A stretch of DNA of 35,649 nucleotides. It comes from Archangium sp. GTDB taxonomy: Bacteria; Myxococcota; Myxococcia; Myxococcales; Myxococcaceae. This document shows positions 26,414-35,649 of this stretch, in pieces. The stretch is taken from assembly GCA_016792935.1 (NCBI GenBank), contig JAEUJS010000424.1, positions 1 through 35,649 on the forward strand, written 5' to 3'. Positions within the stretch are counted from its first letter, which is position 1; each line of letters starts with the position of its first letter. Position numbers and translations under genes: made by a program. The notes beneath the pieces were generated by a model that saw nothing but the letters and a program-made list of their open reading frames with translations, had not been told where the DNA came from and did not search any database.

Positions 26414-29101
26414 TCAGTCGTACTCGTACGAGACCTGCAGGTACGGGTCGTTGCTGCTCGTGCCCTGGTTGAACGAGCCGAAGCTGCAGTAGTCCGAGCT
26501 CGTACCGCTGGTGAAGATGGTGGCGGTGCGAATGAGGAACTGGCTGCGAGAGCCGCGCAGGAACGAGTTGTCGTAGTCGTCCTGCACCTTGCCGATGACG
26601 CTCACCGTCTTGAGGCCCGTGGTGAGGCTGTTCGAGAGCGTGTACTGCAGGTTGTTGATGTTGGTCGGCGAGCAGTCGCTCGAGGTGAGCGACGCGCCGT
26701 AATACACGTGCCACGCCTCGATGGCGCCGCCGAAGCCCGACGCGAACGGATTTCCAAGACACGTCGTCTGCTGCGCGTTGAGCGTCGCGGAGCTGACGTC
26801 GACGTTGCTCTGGCCCGTCATGGCGCTGATGTCGAAGCTCAAGTACCCGCGGTAGACGAGGTTGGTGCTGGAATCACCTGCTGCCGCCACCGAGCTGCCG
26901 GCGCTGACGTTCACTCCACCACACGACGTGTCACTCGACATGAAGCCATCGAGCGCCGACGTCATGCCGTTGTTGGTGGTGCCCGACGCGTAGAACCGCT
27001 GGTTGCTGATGAGGCGTTTGACCCGATACGTGCCGGTGTACGTGTTCACCATGCGATTGCCGGCGAGGTCGGTGGCGCCACTCGATCCACCGAGCACGCG
27101 GAAGGTCACCTGCGTGCCGTTGGGGAACGCCATCGGCGGCGTGTAGATCATCTCGTTGCGATTCCATTGGAAGGTTCCGCCGTTGTAGCCGCTGGGGCTG
27201 GTGATGCTGAACGCACCCTGCGCGCTCGAGAGGCTCATCGACTCGCTGAAGGTGATGCGAATCGGCGTCGGCGTCTGGTTGAAGATGATGATGCCCGTGT
27301 AGCGCGGCACACCGATCGCGTTGTTCGCCGGAATCGTCGACACCACGGTGGGCGGCGTCAGGTCAGGCATCGCCGCGGTGGTGAACGAGAACTGGTACGC
27401 GGTCTGGAGCGTGTTGTTCGCGTCATCGCGCGCGCCGGTGCCGAGCGTGATGTTGTAGTTGGTGCTGAACGCGAGGTTCGAGGCCGGTTTGCACGACATC
27501 AACGTGCGGGCCATGTTCCACGTGAAGTTGCAGGTGATGCTGGGCGACGACGAGAACGCAGCCTGCGTCGCGGCCTGGTTCATCGGCTCGCTGAAGTTGA
27601 ACTCGATGGTGGTGCTCTCAGGCACGCCCGTGTCGTTCGAACCAGGAGCCGTGCTGAGCACCGTGGGCCGCGTGGTGTCGGGCGGCTGCGCGGTGGTGAA
27701 GCGCAGCTGCGTGCCGGCCAGCGCGTTGCCGGCCACGTCAGTGCCGCTGATGTCGATGGCGTAGTCGAGGCCCGCATTCCACGGAGCCGTCGGCATGGTG
27801 AACGTCGCCGTCGTGCCGCCCATGGCCCACGTCGGAGACCCGAGATCGAGCGGCGGGCTCACGTTGAGCGCGAGCGAGTTGACGTTCATCGGCTCGCTGA
27901 AGGTGAGCGAGAGCTGCGTGCTGGTCGGCACGTTGGACGCGTTCGCCGTCGGAGTGGAAGACGCGAGCGTCGGCGGCGTGGTGTCAGGAGGTGCCGCGGT
28001 GGTGAACGCGAACGTGCCGGCCGCCGCGCTGAGCGCGTTGCCTGCGACGTCGGTGCCGGTGATGGTGACCGTGTAGCCAGTCATCGCTGACAGCGGCGAT
28101 GACGGCGAGATCGAGAGCTCGGTGTTGTTGTTGGCCCAGCTGGGCGTGCCGAGCCCGGTGCTCGGCGTGAGCGACACCAGTACCGAGGCGGGGTTCATCG
28201 CTTCGCTGAAGTTCATGACCAGGCCAGTGGTCGTCACCACGTTGGTCGCGCCGTTCGCGGGCTGCGAGCCGGTGAGCACCGGCGCGGTCGTGTCGGGAGC
28301 GCCCTGCGTGGTGAAGCTGAAGGCGAAGGGCGGCGAGATGGCGTTGTTCGCGAGATCGCGGCCGGTGATGGTGAACGAATAGTTCTGCGAGAACGCGAGC
28401 GGGGCCGTCGGCGTGAGCGTGAGCACCGTGTTGCCGGCGATCCACTGCGGTGCGTTGAAGGTGATCATCGGACTGCTCAGGTAGAGCACCTGCTGCGTGT
28501 CCATCGGCTCGCTGAAGATGATCTCGATGGTGGTGCCGATGCTGACGTTGGTGGTGCCTCCCATCGGAGTGGCGCGCTGAACTTCAGGAGGCGTGGTGTC
28601 GGCCATGCCGCCGCCCGTCGCGGTTCCGCCGCCCATCGCCGTGCCGCCGCCCATCGCCGTGCCGCCGCCCACCGCGGTGCCGCCGCCCATCGCGGTGCCG
28701 CCGCCCGTCGCGGTGCCGCCGCCCATCGCCGTGCCGCCGCCCATCGCAGTGCCACCGCCCATCGCAGTTCCGCCGCCCGTCGCGATGCCGCCACCCATCG
28801 GATCGCCGCCGCCGGTCGCTCCGCCGCCGCCGGTCACGCCGCCGCCACCAGTCACTCCGCCGCCGCCCGCCGTTCCGCCGCCAGCCGTGCCGCCGCCGCT
28901 CGTACCGCCGCCGCCTGTCCCGCCGCCACCGCCGCCGCCTGTCGTCGGAGGACCCGCCACGCACTTCTGCACAGACAGGTCGCAGTGCTGATTCGAGGGA
29001 CAGTTCGAGTCCGACGTGCAGAACGCGCCGGTGGTGTCGGGGTTACACGCCGAGATGAGCGCGAAGGCCGCGCCGAAGACGAGCGAACGAAGGGAACGCA
29101 T
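26414..29101 (-). CDS. Surface lipoprotein with five bacterial Ig-like (Big_5) domains
   Basis: 895 residues. Lipobox I-S-A-C19; a short Cys-rich segment (C28, C34, C40, C47); a Gly-rich low-complexity linker (residues 55-167); then five Ig-like Big_5 repeats, each opening with D-x-T-x-P and carrying 'P.....GV' and 'F-S-E-P/A/S-M'. The C-terminal ~190 residues ('YRGYLSFDISAM', 'SSATLNAQQ', 'SNDPYLQVSYEYD') resemble DNRLRE-type beta-sandwich domains found at the ends of carbohydrate-active or surface proteins. Predicted cell-surface adhesin or scaffold. It lies 74 bp after the methyltransferase lipoprotein gene, probably on the same transcript. Confidence 0.85.
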   Translation of the reverse strand: MRSLRSLVFGAAFALISACNPDTTGAFCTSDSNCPSNQHCDLSVQKCVAGPPTTGGGGGGGTGGGGTSGGGTAGGGTAGGGGVTGGGGVTGGGGATGGGDPMGGGIATGGGTAMGGGTAMGGGTAMGGGTATGGGTAMGGGTAVGGGTAMGGGTAMGGGTATGGGMADTTPPEVQRATPMGGTTNVSIGTTIEIIFSEPMDTQQVLYLSSPMITFNAPQWIAGNTVLTLTPTAPLAFSQNYSFTITGRDLANNAISPPFAFSFTTQGAPDTTAPVLTGSQPANGATNVVTTTGLVMNFSEAMNPASVLVSLTPSTGLGTPSWANNNTELSISPSSPLSAMTGYTVTITGTDVAGNALSAAAGTFAFTTAAPPDTTPPTLASSTPTANASNVPTSTQLSLTFSEPMNVNSLALNVSPPLDLGSPTWAMGGTTATFTMPTAPWNAGLDYAIDISGTDVAGNALAGTQLRFTTAQPPDTTRPTVLSTAPGSNDTGVPESTTIEFNFSEPMNQAATQAAFSSSPSITCNFTWNMARTLMSCKPASNLAFSTNYNITLGTGARDDANNTLQTAYQFSFTTAAMPDLTPPTVVSTIPANNAIGVPRYTGIIIFNQTPTPIRITFSESMSLSSAQGAFSITSPSGYNGGTFQWNRNEMIYTPPMAFPNGTQVTFRVLGGSSGATDLAGNRMVNTYTGTYRVKRLISNQRFYASGTTNNGMTSALDGFMSSDTSCGGVNVSAGSSVAAAGDSSTNLVYRGYLSFDISAMTGQSNVDVSSATLNAQQTTCLGNPFASGFGGAIEAWHVYYGASLTSSDCSPTNINNLQYTLSNSLTTGLKTVSVIGKVQDDYDNSFLRGSRSQFLIRTATIFTSGTSSDYCSFGSFNQGTSSNDPYLQVSYEYD
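28616..28777 (-). repeat. Nine 18-bp tandem repeats encoding GGGTA(M/T/V)
   Basis: Nine units of 18 bases encode Gly-Gly-Gly-Thr-Ala-Met with Thr or Val sometimes replacing Met. Neighbouring sequence (to ~28939) encodes related, less regular Gly-rich units. Units are nearly identical at the DNA level, so the array could expand or shrink by slippage or recombination and alter linker length in the Ig-like lipoprotein without a frameshift. Confidence 0.85.
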
Positions 29102-29116
29102 GTGAACCCCGCTTTA

Positions 29117-29157
29117 GGTGCAGCTACGGCTCCCGGCAACCCGAACTCTCCAGGTTC
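29117..29157 (-). promoter_or_regulatory. Possible structured leader of the Ig-like lipoprotein gene
   Basis: In the transcript, two small hairpins precede the start codon at 29101: GAAC-CTGGAGA-GTTC (29143-29157) and a bulged stem GGUUGC...AGC-CGUA-GCU-GCACC (29117-29141). A GAACC further upstream could also pair with GGUUC beside the start. No known riboswitch class fits. The signal is modest. Confidence 0.25.
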
Positions 29158-29175
29158 CCGCGGCACATCGGAGCG

Positions 29176-29934
29176 TCAGTAGTATGCCTCTGGACGCTCG
29201 AAACGCAGACAGAAGCGGTCGCTCGTGCCGCGCTTTTCTGCCGCAGCACGAGGTGAGGCATTCCAGTCACGCGCATCGCTCGGATTTCGCAGGAAATCGC
29301 CAGTTGCAGCGAGTTTGAAACCCACACGCTCAATCTCCGCGCGAACGAATTTTTCCTCAATGCGGTGAAGCGTCTCGGTGACCGTGTCGCCCGCGCCATC
29401 CAGTGCCGACGAATCACACACCACGTACGAGCCGCCCATCTTGAGCGCGCGGTACACGGCGCGGTTCATCTTCTCGCGGTCGACCTTGTTCCACACGGCG
29501 TCGTGGTAGATGGCGTTGCTCACGACCACGTCGAGCTTTGCGTCTGCTTCAGCAGGAAACGGCGCGTCGAGCTCGAGGTCGGCGCGCTTCACGTTCGGCA
29601 AGCGCGTGAGTCGCTCGGTCCATGGTTTCTCGGCGAAGCGCTCGAGCACCCACCGGGGATTTTCGCCGTACACCACGCCGCTCGGGCCCACGGCGCGAGA
29701 GAGCAATTCCGTCGTGTACCCACCACCCGCCATCAGCTCGCCGACCTTCATCCCGGGACCGACGCGCGTGAAGGCGATGAACTCGGCGGGCTTGCGGCCC
29801 GGGTCGAGCGCCTTGTCGTCGGCGGTGCGATCTGCCGCTCCGACGAGGGTGGCGAGTTGATCAGCGGTGAGCGCTGCAGGCGTGCGAACACACGCGGTGC
29901 AGATCAATGACAGACACAGAATGGAAGTGCGCAT
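29176..29934 (-). CDS. Lipoprotein SAM-dependent methyltransferase (COG4798-like)
   Basis: 252 residues from the ATG at 29934, chosen because it gives a lipoprotein signal ending C-T-A-C15; an ATG three codons earlier is possible. The mature part is a class I methyltransferase: 'AEFIAFTRVGPGMKVGELMAGGGYTTELLSRAVG' carries the Gly-rich SAM loop, 'DVVVSNAIYHDAVW' is the motif IV region and 'LKMGGSYVVCDSSA' the motif after it. This resembles a family of predicted exported methyltransferases. An extracytoplasmic SAM enzyme is puzzling because SAM is cytoplasmic; the lipobox may mark an inner-membrane protein, or the enzyme may have another role. It lies between kinase and Ig-lipoprotein genes in one direction. 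Confidence 0.82.
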   Translation of the reverse strand: MRTSILCLSLICTACVRTPAALTADQLATLVGAADRTADDKALDPGRKPAEFIAFTRVGPGMKVGELMAGGGYTTELLSRAVGPSGVVYGENPRWVLERFAEKPWTERLTRLPNVKRADLELDAPFPAEADAKLDVVVSNAIYHDAVWNKVDREKMNRAVYRALKMGGSYVVCDSSALDGAGDTVTETLHRIEEKFVRAEIERVGFKLAATGDFLRNPSDARDWNASPRAAAEKRGTSDRFCLRFERPEAYY

Positions 29935-29967
29935 GACCGCCACGATGATCTGGAACGCGCGCGAGTT

Positions 29968-31443
<1,476 letters not shown>

Positions 31444-31451
31444 TGGTAGAT

Positions 31452-31497
31452 CGTGCTTCCTTTACTGCGGGTTTAAAGACACAGCGAAGGAAGCACG
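31452..31497 (-). other. Domain VI stem of the group II intron
   Basis: A perfect 11-bp inverted repeat, CGTGCTTCCTT and AAGGAAGCACG, with 24 bases between, follows domain V as domain VI should. No bulged branch-point A is evident in the outer stem, since the two arms pair without interruption. The right arm in the transcript contains AAGGAAG, the only Shine-Dalgarno-like sequence before the kinase start. Confidence 0.6.
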
Positions 31498-32436
31498 AAC
31501 CCCGTTCAAACCGTACGTGCGGATTTCCCGCATACGGCTTACCGGTAGGGTTTCGGACAGTCGCATTACGCAGCTCCCGGATATCGGATTCGACCCATCA
31601 GTCGGATGAGCCCGTGTTTCGAAGAAGCCGCGGTGCCATTGCTTTGGCTCGCCGGGTTTCAGGTTGTCGACTCGCCTCGTCTTCTCGGGATGCAATGTCA
31701 GGTCGAGCTTCTTCATCACTCGCGTGACGTGTCGCTCGGCCTCCTCGCACGCCGCCCTCGTGTTGCACGAGATGACGAAGTCATCCGCGTACCGCACCAG
31801 CACGCCGAGTTGCGCGTGCTTCCGCTCCCACTCCTCGTCGAGCACGTGGTTGCCGCCTCGCGCGCCTTCCACTCGCAACTTCTCCAGCGCGTCGGTTGCG
31901 CTGCGCTTCGGTCGAAATCCGTACGAGGACTCTTTGAAGTCCGCTTCGAAAATCGGCTCCAGCACCAGCTTCGCCGCCGCTTGCACCACCCGGTCCTTCA
32001 CCGTCGGAATGCCCAGCGGGCGCTTCTTCCCGTCTGCCTTCGGGATGTACCGGCGCAGCACTGCGGGTGCCCGGTACCGTCCTTCCTTCAGCGTCGCTTG
32101 CACCTCTTCGAGCATGCGCTCGACGCCGTATTCCTCGACGTCAGCCAGCGTCATTCCATCGACACCAGCTGCGCCTCGGTTGGCCTTCACCCGTTTCCAC
32201 GCTTCACACAGGACGTCACTCCCGTGCACGTGTGCGTACAGCGCGTGAAAACGTCTTTCCGGTTGCCGCTTGGCGGCCGACCACAGCCGGCGTTGCAGTT
32301 GTCGCGCTTCTTCCGTCCGCTCTCGCGTCAGGGGGTGTTTAGGCGCTTCCGCCAATCCCTCGCGCTTACCTGCTTCGTCAGCACTCCCACCCCAGGGCCC
32401 TCTCCCTCCGAGCGCGTTTTGCCGCACGCTCATCAT
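31462..32436 (-). pseudogene. ltrA: Group II intron reverse transcriptase/maturase, internally deleted
   Basis: The frame is open over 479 codons, but only that from ATG 32436 (or 32433) is protein-like. RT0/RT1 are present: 'EAWKRVKANRGAAGVDG' and 'YIPKADGKKRPLGIPTVKDRVVQAAAKLVLEPIF', ending 'SYGFRPKRSATDALEKLR'. Next comes 'GGNHVLDEEWERKHAQLGVLVRYADDF', which jumps straight from the usual 'NHVLDADI' (RT2) to the 'LHVLDEEW' before RT5. The missing ~100 residues include the first catalytic Asp motif and the P-Q-G-G region; only the YADD motif remains. The X/thumb and endonuclease parts after 'HPEKTRRVD' are also gone, and the rest of the frame is read-through of intron RNA. Nonfunctional as a polymerase. 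Confidence 0.85.
31508..31540 (-). ncRNA. Group II intron domain V hairpin
   Basis: In the transcript this is a 33-nt hairpin with the catalytic AGC near its 5' end (AAGCCGTATGCGG) and the matching CCGCACGTACGGTTT, joined by a GAAAT loop. The stem and AGC triad are as in functional domain V, with one base of the usual 34 missing from the loop side. This is the best evidence that the DNA is a group II intron and that the ribozyme core may be intact at its 3' end. Confidence 0.8.
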
Positions 32437-32916
32437 CAGTACGACTGGCCCCTCGGACTTCCGCTGCGCATCGCTCCCTTTCGCCTTCGGCTTATGAGAC
32501 GCGACTCGCGGTGACTGCCGCTGCGCAGACGGACCTCTCGTGTTCCGTACTTCACCTTGTCCGCTTGCTGCTCCCCTTACCCCGGAGAAGTCTTCCGCCC
32601 ATCCGGACTCGCGAGCTGAAGAGGTCGCCTTGACCGTGACATGAGCGGCTCGGCCTTCCCGTTGTGAGTCTTTCGAGGCTGCAGGATTCACTTCATGTTG
32701 CGGCCCGCGGACCTGCTCCCTCTTTCGAGGCTTTCGACGCCACGCTTCACCAATCGGCATCTCTGCCTCAGGTGGTGGCCTGCTACCGGGCTCTCCGGCG
32801 ATTACCCGGACGGGACTTTCACCCGCTGGTGAAGTGCAGCGTGACTCCGCCTCTTCAGTCGCTCGCGCGCCTGCTGGCTCTGAGTCTTCACGACGCACCA
32901 TGCCGCGAGTCTAGCT

Positions 32917-33936
32917 TCACGCCGCGCCGTAGCGCACGACGTCGCCGCGCTCGACGACGCGCACGCGCTTGCTGTCTTCGAGCACTTCGACGTTGGCGAG
33001 CACTTCGCTCAGCATCAACACCATGCGTGGCAGATCGCGCCGCGGAAACAGCGTCGGCAACAGCTCGTAGATCGTCGCCGGGCCTGCGCTCAGCTTCGCG
33101 AGGATCTTCGCCTGTCGCCGGTCGTAGAAACCAAACAGCCCGTCGAGCAAACCGCGGTGGCCGCTGAACGCCGGCCCGTGACCGGGCAGCACCATCTCGA
33201 GCTCGAGATCGCGCACCCACTTCGCGCCTTCGAGGTACCGACACAACGCACGGAACTTCGTCTCGCCCTCGCCCTGCGACAAATCCAGAACGGGGTTCGG
33301 AGAGACGCGCGCCAACACGTGATCGTCTGCGAAGAAGACGCGCTGCCGTTCCGCCCACAGACAGATGAGCCCCGGCGTGTGCCCCGGCAGGTGCTTCACC
33401 TTCACTGAGAAGTGTTTGAAGTCCAGCATCGCGCCTTCGCCGATCGACACCAGGCGCTCCGGCTCAACGTAGCGAATCTGCGACGGGCTCTTGTCGGCCG
33501 CGGCCTGCATTTGATCAGCCGTCTCGACCGGCACTCCGAGCGACAGGAAGTACGCGCGGTGTTTGCGCAACATCGCCGCGAAGCGCGCGTCGCCGATCAC
33601 CTTCTCGCGATCGTGATCGTGGACGTAGACCTTCGCGCCGCTCTCTTCGCTGAGCAGCTGCGCGTTGCCGAAGTGATCGAGGTGACCGTGGCTGATTACG
33701 ATGCGTGACAGCGCGCGGAGATCGACGCCAGCCTGTGACGCTCCGGCTCTCAGCGCGATGATGCCGTCGCTCGTGCCGATGCCGGTATCGAAGAGCGTGT
33801 AGCGGCCGTCGGCGTCTTCGATCGCGTAGACGTTCGCCGGTCCGCCCGCTTCGACGAACGGAACCGGCACTTCGATGCGGTGGATTCCGAGTTCGCGGAG
33901 TGAGGAGTCGCTGAGGTCGGTCGTTTCGCCGTGCAT
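32917..33936 (-). CDS. Metallo-beta-lactamase-fold hydrolase
   Basis: 339 residues with the MBL signature H83-x-H85-x-D87-H88 ('HGHLDHFG'), further metal-ligand regions 'LPGHTPG' and 'FFADDHV', and 'VLPGHGPAF' near the end. A C-terminal helical/winged domain of ~80 residues ('RRQAKILAKLSAGPATIYELLPTLFPRRDLPRM') resembles that of LACTB2-like proteins. The family includes thioesterases, lactonases and glyoxalase II; substrate unknown. A GGGGGAG lies close before the ATG. It sits 24 bp after etfA on the same strand, so co-expression with the electron-transfer flavoprotein is likely. The intron inserts 18 bp after its stop. Confidence 0.9.
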   Translation of the reverse strand: MHGETTDLSDSSLRELGIHRIEVPVPFVEAGGPANVYAIEDADGRYTLFDTGIGTSDGIIALRAGASQAGVDLRALSRIVISHGHLDHFGNAQLLSEESGAKVYVHDHDREKVIGDARFAAMLRKHRAYFLSLGVPVETADQMQAAADKSPSQIRYVEPERLVSIGEGAMLDFKHFSVKVKHLPGHTPGLICLWAERQRVFFADDHVLARVSPNPVLDLSQGEGETKFRALCRYLEGAKWVRDLELEMVLPGHGPAFSGHRGLLDGLFGFYDRRQAKILAKLSAGPATIYELLPTLFPRRDLPRMVLMLSEVLANVEVLEDSKRVRVVERGDVVRYGAA

Positions 33937-33960
33937 CGACTCCCCCTCACGCCCGAGGGC

Positions 33961-34923
33961 CTACTTGGCGGCCTTCACGGCCGCCTGCAGCTCGGGCAGC
34001 GCCTTGAAGAGGTCCGCCACCAGTCCGTAGTCGGCGATCTGGAAGATGGGCGCGTCGGGGTCCTTGTTCACCGCGACGATGGTCTTGCTGCCCTTCATGC
34101 CGGCCACGTGCTGAATCGCGCCGCTGATGCCCGCCGCGATGTACAGCGACGGAGCGACCACCTTGCCCGTCTGACCCACCTGCAGATCGTTCGGCTGCCA
34201 GCCCGCATCGCAGACCGCGCGCGAGGCACCGACGGCGGCTCCGAGCTCATCGGCGAGACCTTCGATCGGCTTGAAGTCGCCCTTCGTGCCGCGGCCACCG
34301 GAGACGACGATCTTCGCCTCGGTCAACGCAGGACGCGCGCTCTTCACTTCCTTGAAGCCGACGAACTTCGACAACGCTTGAGCAGGAGGCGCCGGCTGAA
34401 TCTGCTTCACCTCGCCGCCGCCGGCCTTCGCGACCGCTTCGAATTCCGTGGTGCGCGCGGTGAAGCACTTCACCGAGCCGCTCAACTTCACGGTCGCCAC
34501 GACGGCGCCGGCCCACATCGGGCGGGTGAGCGAGACGTCCGCTCCGCTGCCCTCGACGCCGAGAATGTCGCTGGCCATCACGGCCTTCAGCTTCGCGGCC
34601 ACGCGCGGCATCACGTCACGGCCGATGGCCGTCGCGGCGGCGCCGACCCATTCCGCCGAGATGCTCTGCGCGGTCGCGGCGATCGCCGGAGCCCAGTTCT
34701 CCGCGACGGGGTGCTCGAGGTGCGCGCCAGACGCGGCGTGCACGGTCACTCCGTATTCCTTCACTGCGTCCGCCAGCGCCGACGCGTTCTTCGCGAGCGC
34801 GATGGCGTGCACCTGACCACCGGTGGCAGCGGCGAGCTTCTGGCCCGCGGCGATGGCGTTGAGGGTCGCCTTGCGGAGCGATCCATCCGAGTTGGCTTCG
34901 ACGACGATGAGAACGTTACCCAT
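33961..34923 (-). CDS. etfA: Electron transfer flavoprotein alpha subunit
   Basis: 320 residues. EtfA binds FAD and passes electrons from acyl-CoA and other dehydrogenases to the membrane quinone pool through ETF-QO. The C-terminal FAD-binding domain is plain: '[30 protein letters not shown]', '[27 protein letters not shown]' from residue 249, and '[24 protein letters not shown]'. The N-terminal domain is shorter and Ala-rich but normal. Length is typical. Preceded by a GGAG Shine-Dalgarno and 37 nt downstream of etfB, so the pair forms one transcript. Confidence 0.97.
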   Translation of the reverse strand: MGNVLIVVEANSDGSLRKATLNAIAAGQKLAAATGGQVHAIALAKNASALADAVKEYGVTVHAASGAHLEHPVAENWAPAIAATAQSISAEWVGAAATAIGRDVMPRVAAKLKAVMASDILGVEGSGADVSLTRPMWAGAVVATVKLSGSVKCFTARTTEFEAVAKAGGGEVKQIQPAPPAQALSKFVGFKEVKSARPALTEAKIVVSGGRGTKGDFKPIEGLADELGAAVGASRAVCDAGWQPNDLQVGQTGKVVAPSLYIAAGISGAIQHVAGMKGSKTIVAVNKDPDAPIFQIADYGLVADLFKALPELQAAVKAAK

Positions 34924-34960
34924 GGTGATTTCTCCGTTTCCTTGGCTTCGGTCCTGGGGC

Positions 34961-35649
34961 TTAGAGGGCCTTCGCCTCGGTCTTGAGTTTGTCGATGAGC
35001 GTCGCCACGTCCGGCACCTTGATGCCGGCCTTGCGCGCAGGAGGAAGCGCGACCTTCGTCACCGTGAGCTTCGGCGTCATGTCGACTCCGAGCGCGGCCG
35101 GCGTGTGTTCCTCGATGGGCTTGCTCTTGGCCTTCATGATGCCCGGCAGCGACGCGTAGCGCGGCTGGTTCAAGCGCAGCTCGGTCGTCGCCACGCACGG
35201 CAGCGGGCACTCGAGCGTCTGCAGCCCACCATCGACTTCGCGGATGACGGTGATGCTCTTGCTGTCGGCGCCCAGCTTGATGGCCGGCGTCTTCGACTTT
35301 TCCTGCTCGGACTCGAGTGACTCTTCCTTGCTGGCGAACGTGGCCTGCGACCAGCCGAGCCATTCCGCGAGGTACTGGCCGACCTGATTCTGGTCGTCGT
35401 CGATGGCCTGCTTGCCGAGGATGCAGAGGTCCGGCTTTTCCTTCTCGACGATCTTCTGCAGACACGCCGCGATGCCGAGCTGATCCATCGGCCCTGAGTG
35501 GTTCACCCAGATGGCTTTGCTGGCGCCCATCGCCAACGCGTGGCGGAGCTGCTCGTGCACGTCTTTGCTGCCGACGCTCACCACCACCACCTCGCCCTGG
35601 TGCTTGGCCTGCAGGCGGAGCGCTTCTTCGACGCCGATCTCGTCGAACG
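34961..35649 (-). CDS. etfB: Electron transfer flavoprotein beta subunit (5' partial)
   Basis: About 229 residues are visible; the frame runs off the right edge and begins with the C-terminal part of the usual 'NPFDEIGVEEALRL' element, so only ~30-40 N-terminal residues are missing. Family marks: 'GVEEALRLQAKHQGEVVVVSVG', 'GKQAIDDDQNQVGQYLAEWLGW', 'LPCVATTELRLNQPRYASLPGIMKAKSKPIE'. EtfB pairs with EtfA and binds AMP. Gene order etfB-etfA is the common one. A ~15-residue charged stretch after 'ATFASKEESLESEQEKSK' looks like a small insertion. Confidence 0.95.
   Translation of the reverse strand, partial: FDEIGVEEALRLQAKHQGEVVVVSVGSKDVHEQLRHALAMGASKAIWVNHSGPMDQLGIAACLQKIVEKEKPDLCILGKQAIDDDQNQVGQYLAEWLGWSQATFASKEESLESEQEKSKTPAIKLGADSKSITVIREVDGGLQTLECPLPCVATTELRLNQPRYASLPGIMKAKSKPIEEHTPAALGVDMTPKLTVTKVALPPARKAGIKVPDVATLIDKLKTEAKAL

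Larger units (their letters stand above)
31450..32898 (-). mobile_element. Degraded group II intron with internally deleted reverse transcriptase
   Basis: The minus strand starts with GTGCG at 32898, matching the group II 5' consensus GUGYG, 18 bp after the stop codon of the metallo-beta-lactamase-fold gene. The next ~460 bases include GGGTGAAAGTCCC, a known domain I signature. A maturase frame follows (see 31462-32436), then a domain V hairpin (31508-31540) and a domain VI stem (31452-31497). The 3' end is placed at about 31450 (…GAT) but could be a few bases further on. At ~1.45 kb it is well short of intact ORF-carrying introns. It cannot make a full maturase, so mobility would need help in trans. 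Confidence 0.8.

Noticed and set aside
26339..28090. 583-codon open frame on the plus strand, Arg/His-rich
   Set aside because: It is antisense to the Ig-like lipoprotein; composition (Arg, His, Val, Gly) is what GC-rich antisense frames give and no domain is visible.
28593..28991. Plus-strand frame encoding a Pro-rich repeat protein
   Set aside because: It is the complement of the Gly-rich linker repeat; periodic DNA keeps several frames open.
29102..29175. SAM-type or c-di-GMP riboswitch in the gap before the Ig-like lipoprotein
   Set aside because: Short pieces such as CCGGCAACC on the opposite strand resemble riboswitch cores, but the full conserved order of either class is missing.
32437..32901. 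N-terminal 155 codons of the reverse transcriptase frame
   Set aside because: This part is intron RNA domains I-III read as protein; maturase sequence begins near 32436.
33931..34986. 351-codon plus-strand frame
   Set aside because: Antisense to etfA, with the usual Arg/Leu/His-rich shadow composition.

Overview
The window looks like a chromosomal segment of a GC-rich member of the Myxococcota (myxobacteria or close relatives). This is inferred from the strong G/C bias at third codon positions and the many lipoproteins with Gly-rich or 'DAGTT'-type linkers. A Ser/Thr kinase fused to a cyclic-nucleotide-binding domain and several paralogous exported proteins of unknown role point the same way. 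No rRNA, tRNA, CRISPR array or phage genes were recognised. The only mobile DNA seen is a degraded group II intron and a small MITE-like element. Both strands are used in short operons, and most convergent genes have fewer than 10 bases between their stop codons.

Left part (1-7.9 kb). A large beta-rich protein, cut by the window edge, ends in a vitelline-membrane-outer-layer-I (VMO-I) domain. Facing it is a translationally coupled VOC / ArsR / SRPBCC operon with a palindromic operator at its promoter. Next come a DTW-domain (tRNA aminocarboxypropyltransferase-like) gene, an AraC-type regulator overlapping a threonine aldolase gene, a roughly 220-bp element with terminal inverted repeats, and a small exported protein.

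Middle part (7.9-17.7 kb). A four-gene envelope operon encodes a membrane protein, a TPR lipoprotein, a von Willebrand A lipoprotein and a second membrane protein. It is followed by a beta-barrel-like exported protein. On the other strand lies a tightly packed five-gene operon with a TetR regulator, three zinc-finger membrane proteins and a coiled-coil protein. It diverges from a small membrane protein across a shared promoter/operator. The housekeeping gene carB (large subunit of carbamoyl-phosphate synthase) follows.

Right-middle part (17.7-26.4 kb). This holds a DUF2785-like exported protein, two convergent alpha/beta hydrolases with the same HGINGS and AHSMGG motifs, an M23 peptidase lipoprotein, a BchE-like B12/radical-SAM protein with a strong inverted repeat just upstream of its start, a second AraC-type regulator and an Asp-box beta-propeller-like lipoprotein.

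Right part (26.4-35.6 kb, all on the minus strand). etfB (cut by the edge), etfA and a metallo-beta-lactamase-fold gene form one unit. A group II intron with an internally deleted reverse transcriptase lies between this unit and a kinase / lipoprotein-methyltransferase / Ig-like-lipoprotein series. Its 3' end is only a few bases from the kinase start codon. The observations most worth following up are the bacterial VMO-I fusion, the deleted intron and its position on the kinase leader, the MITE-like element, and the TetR / three-zinc-finger membrane operon.
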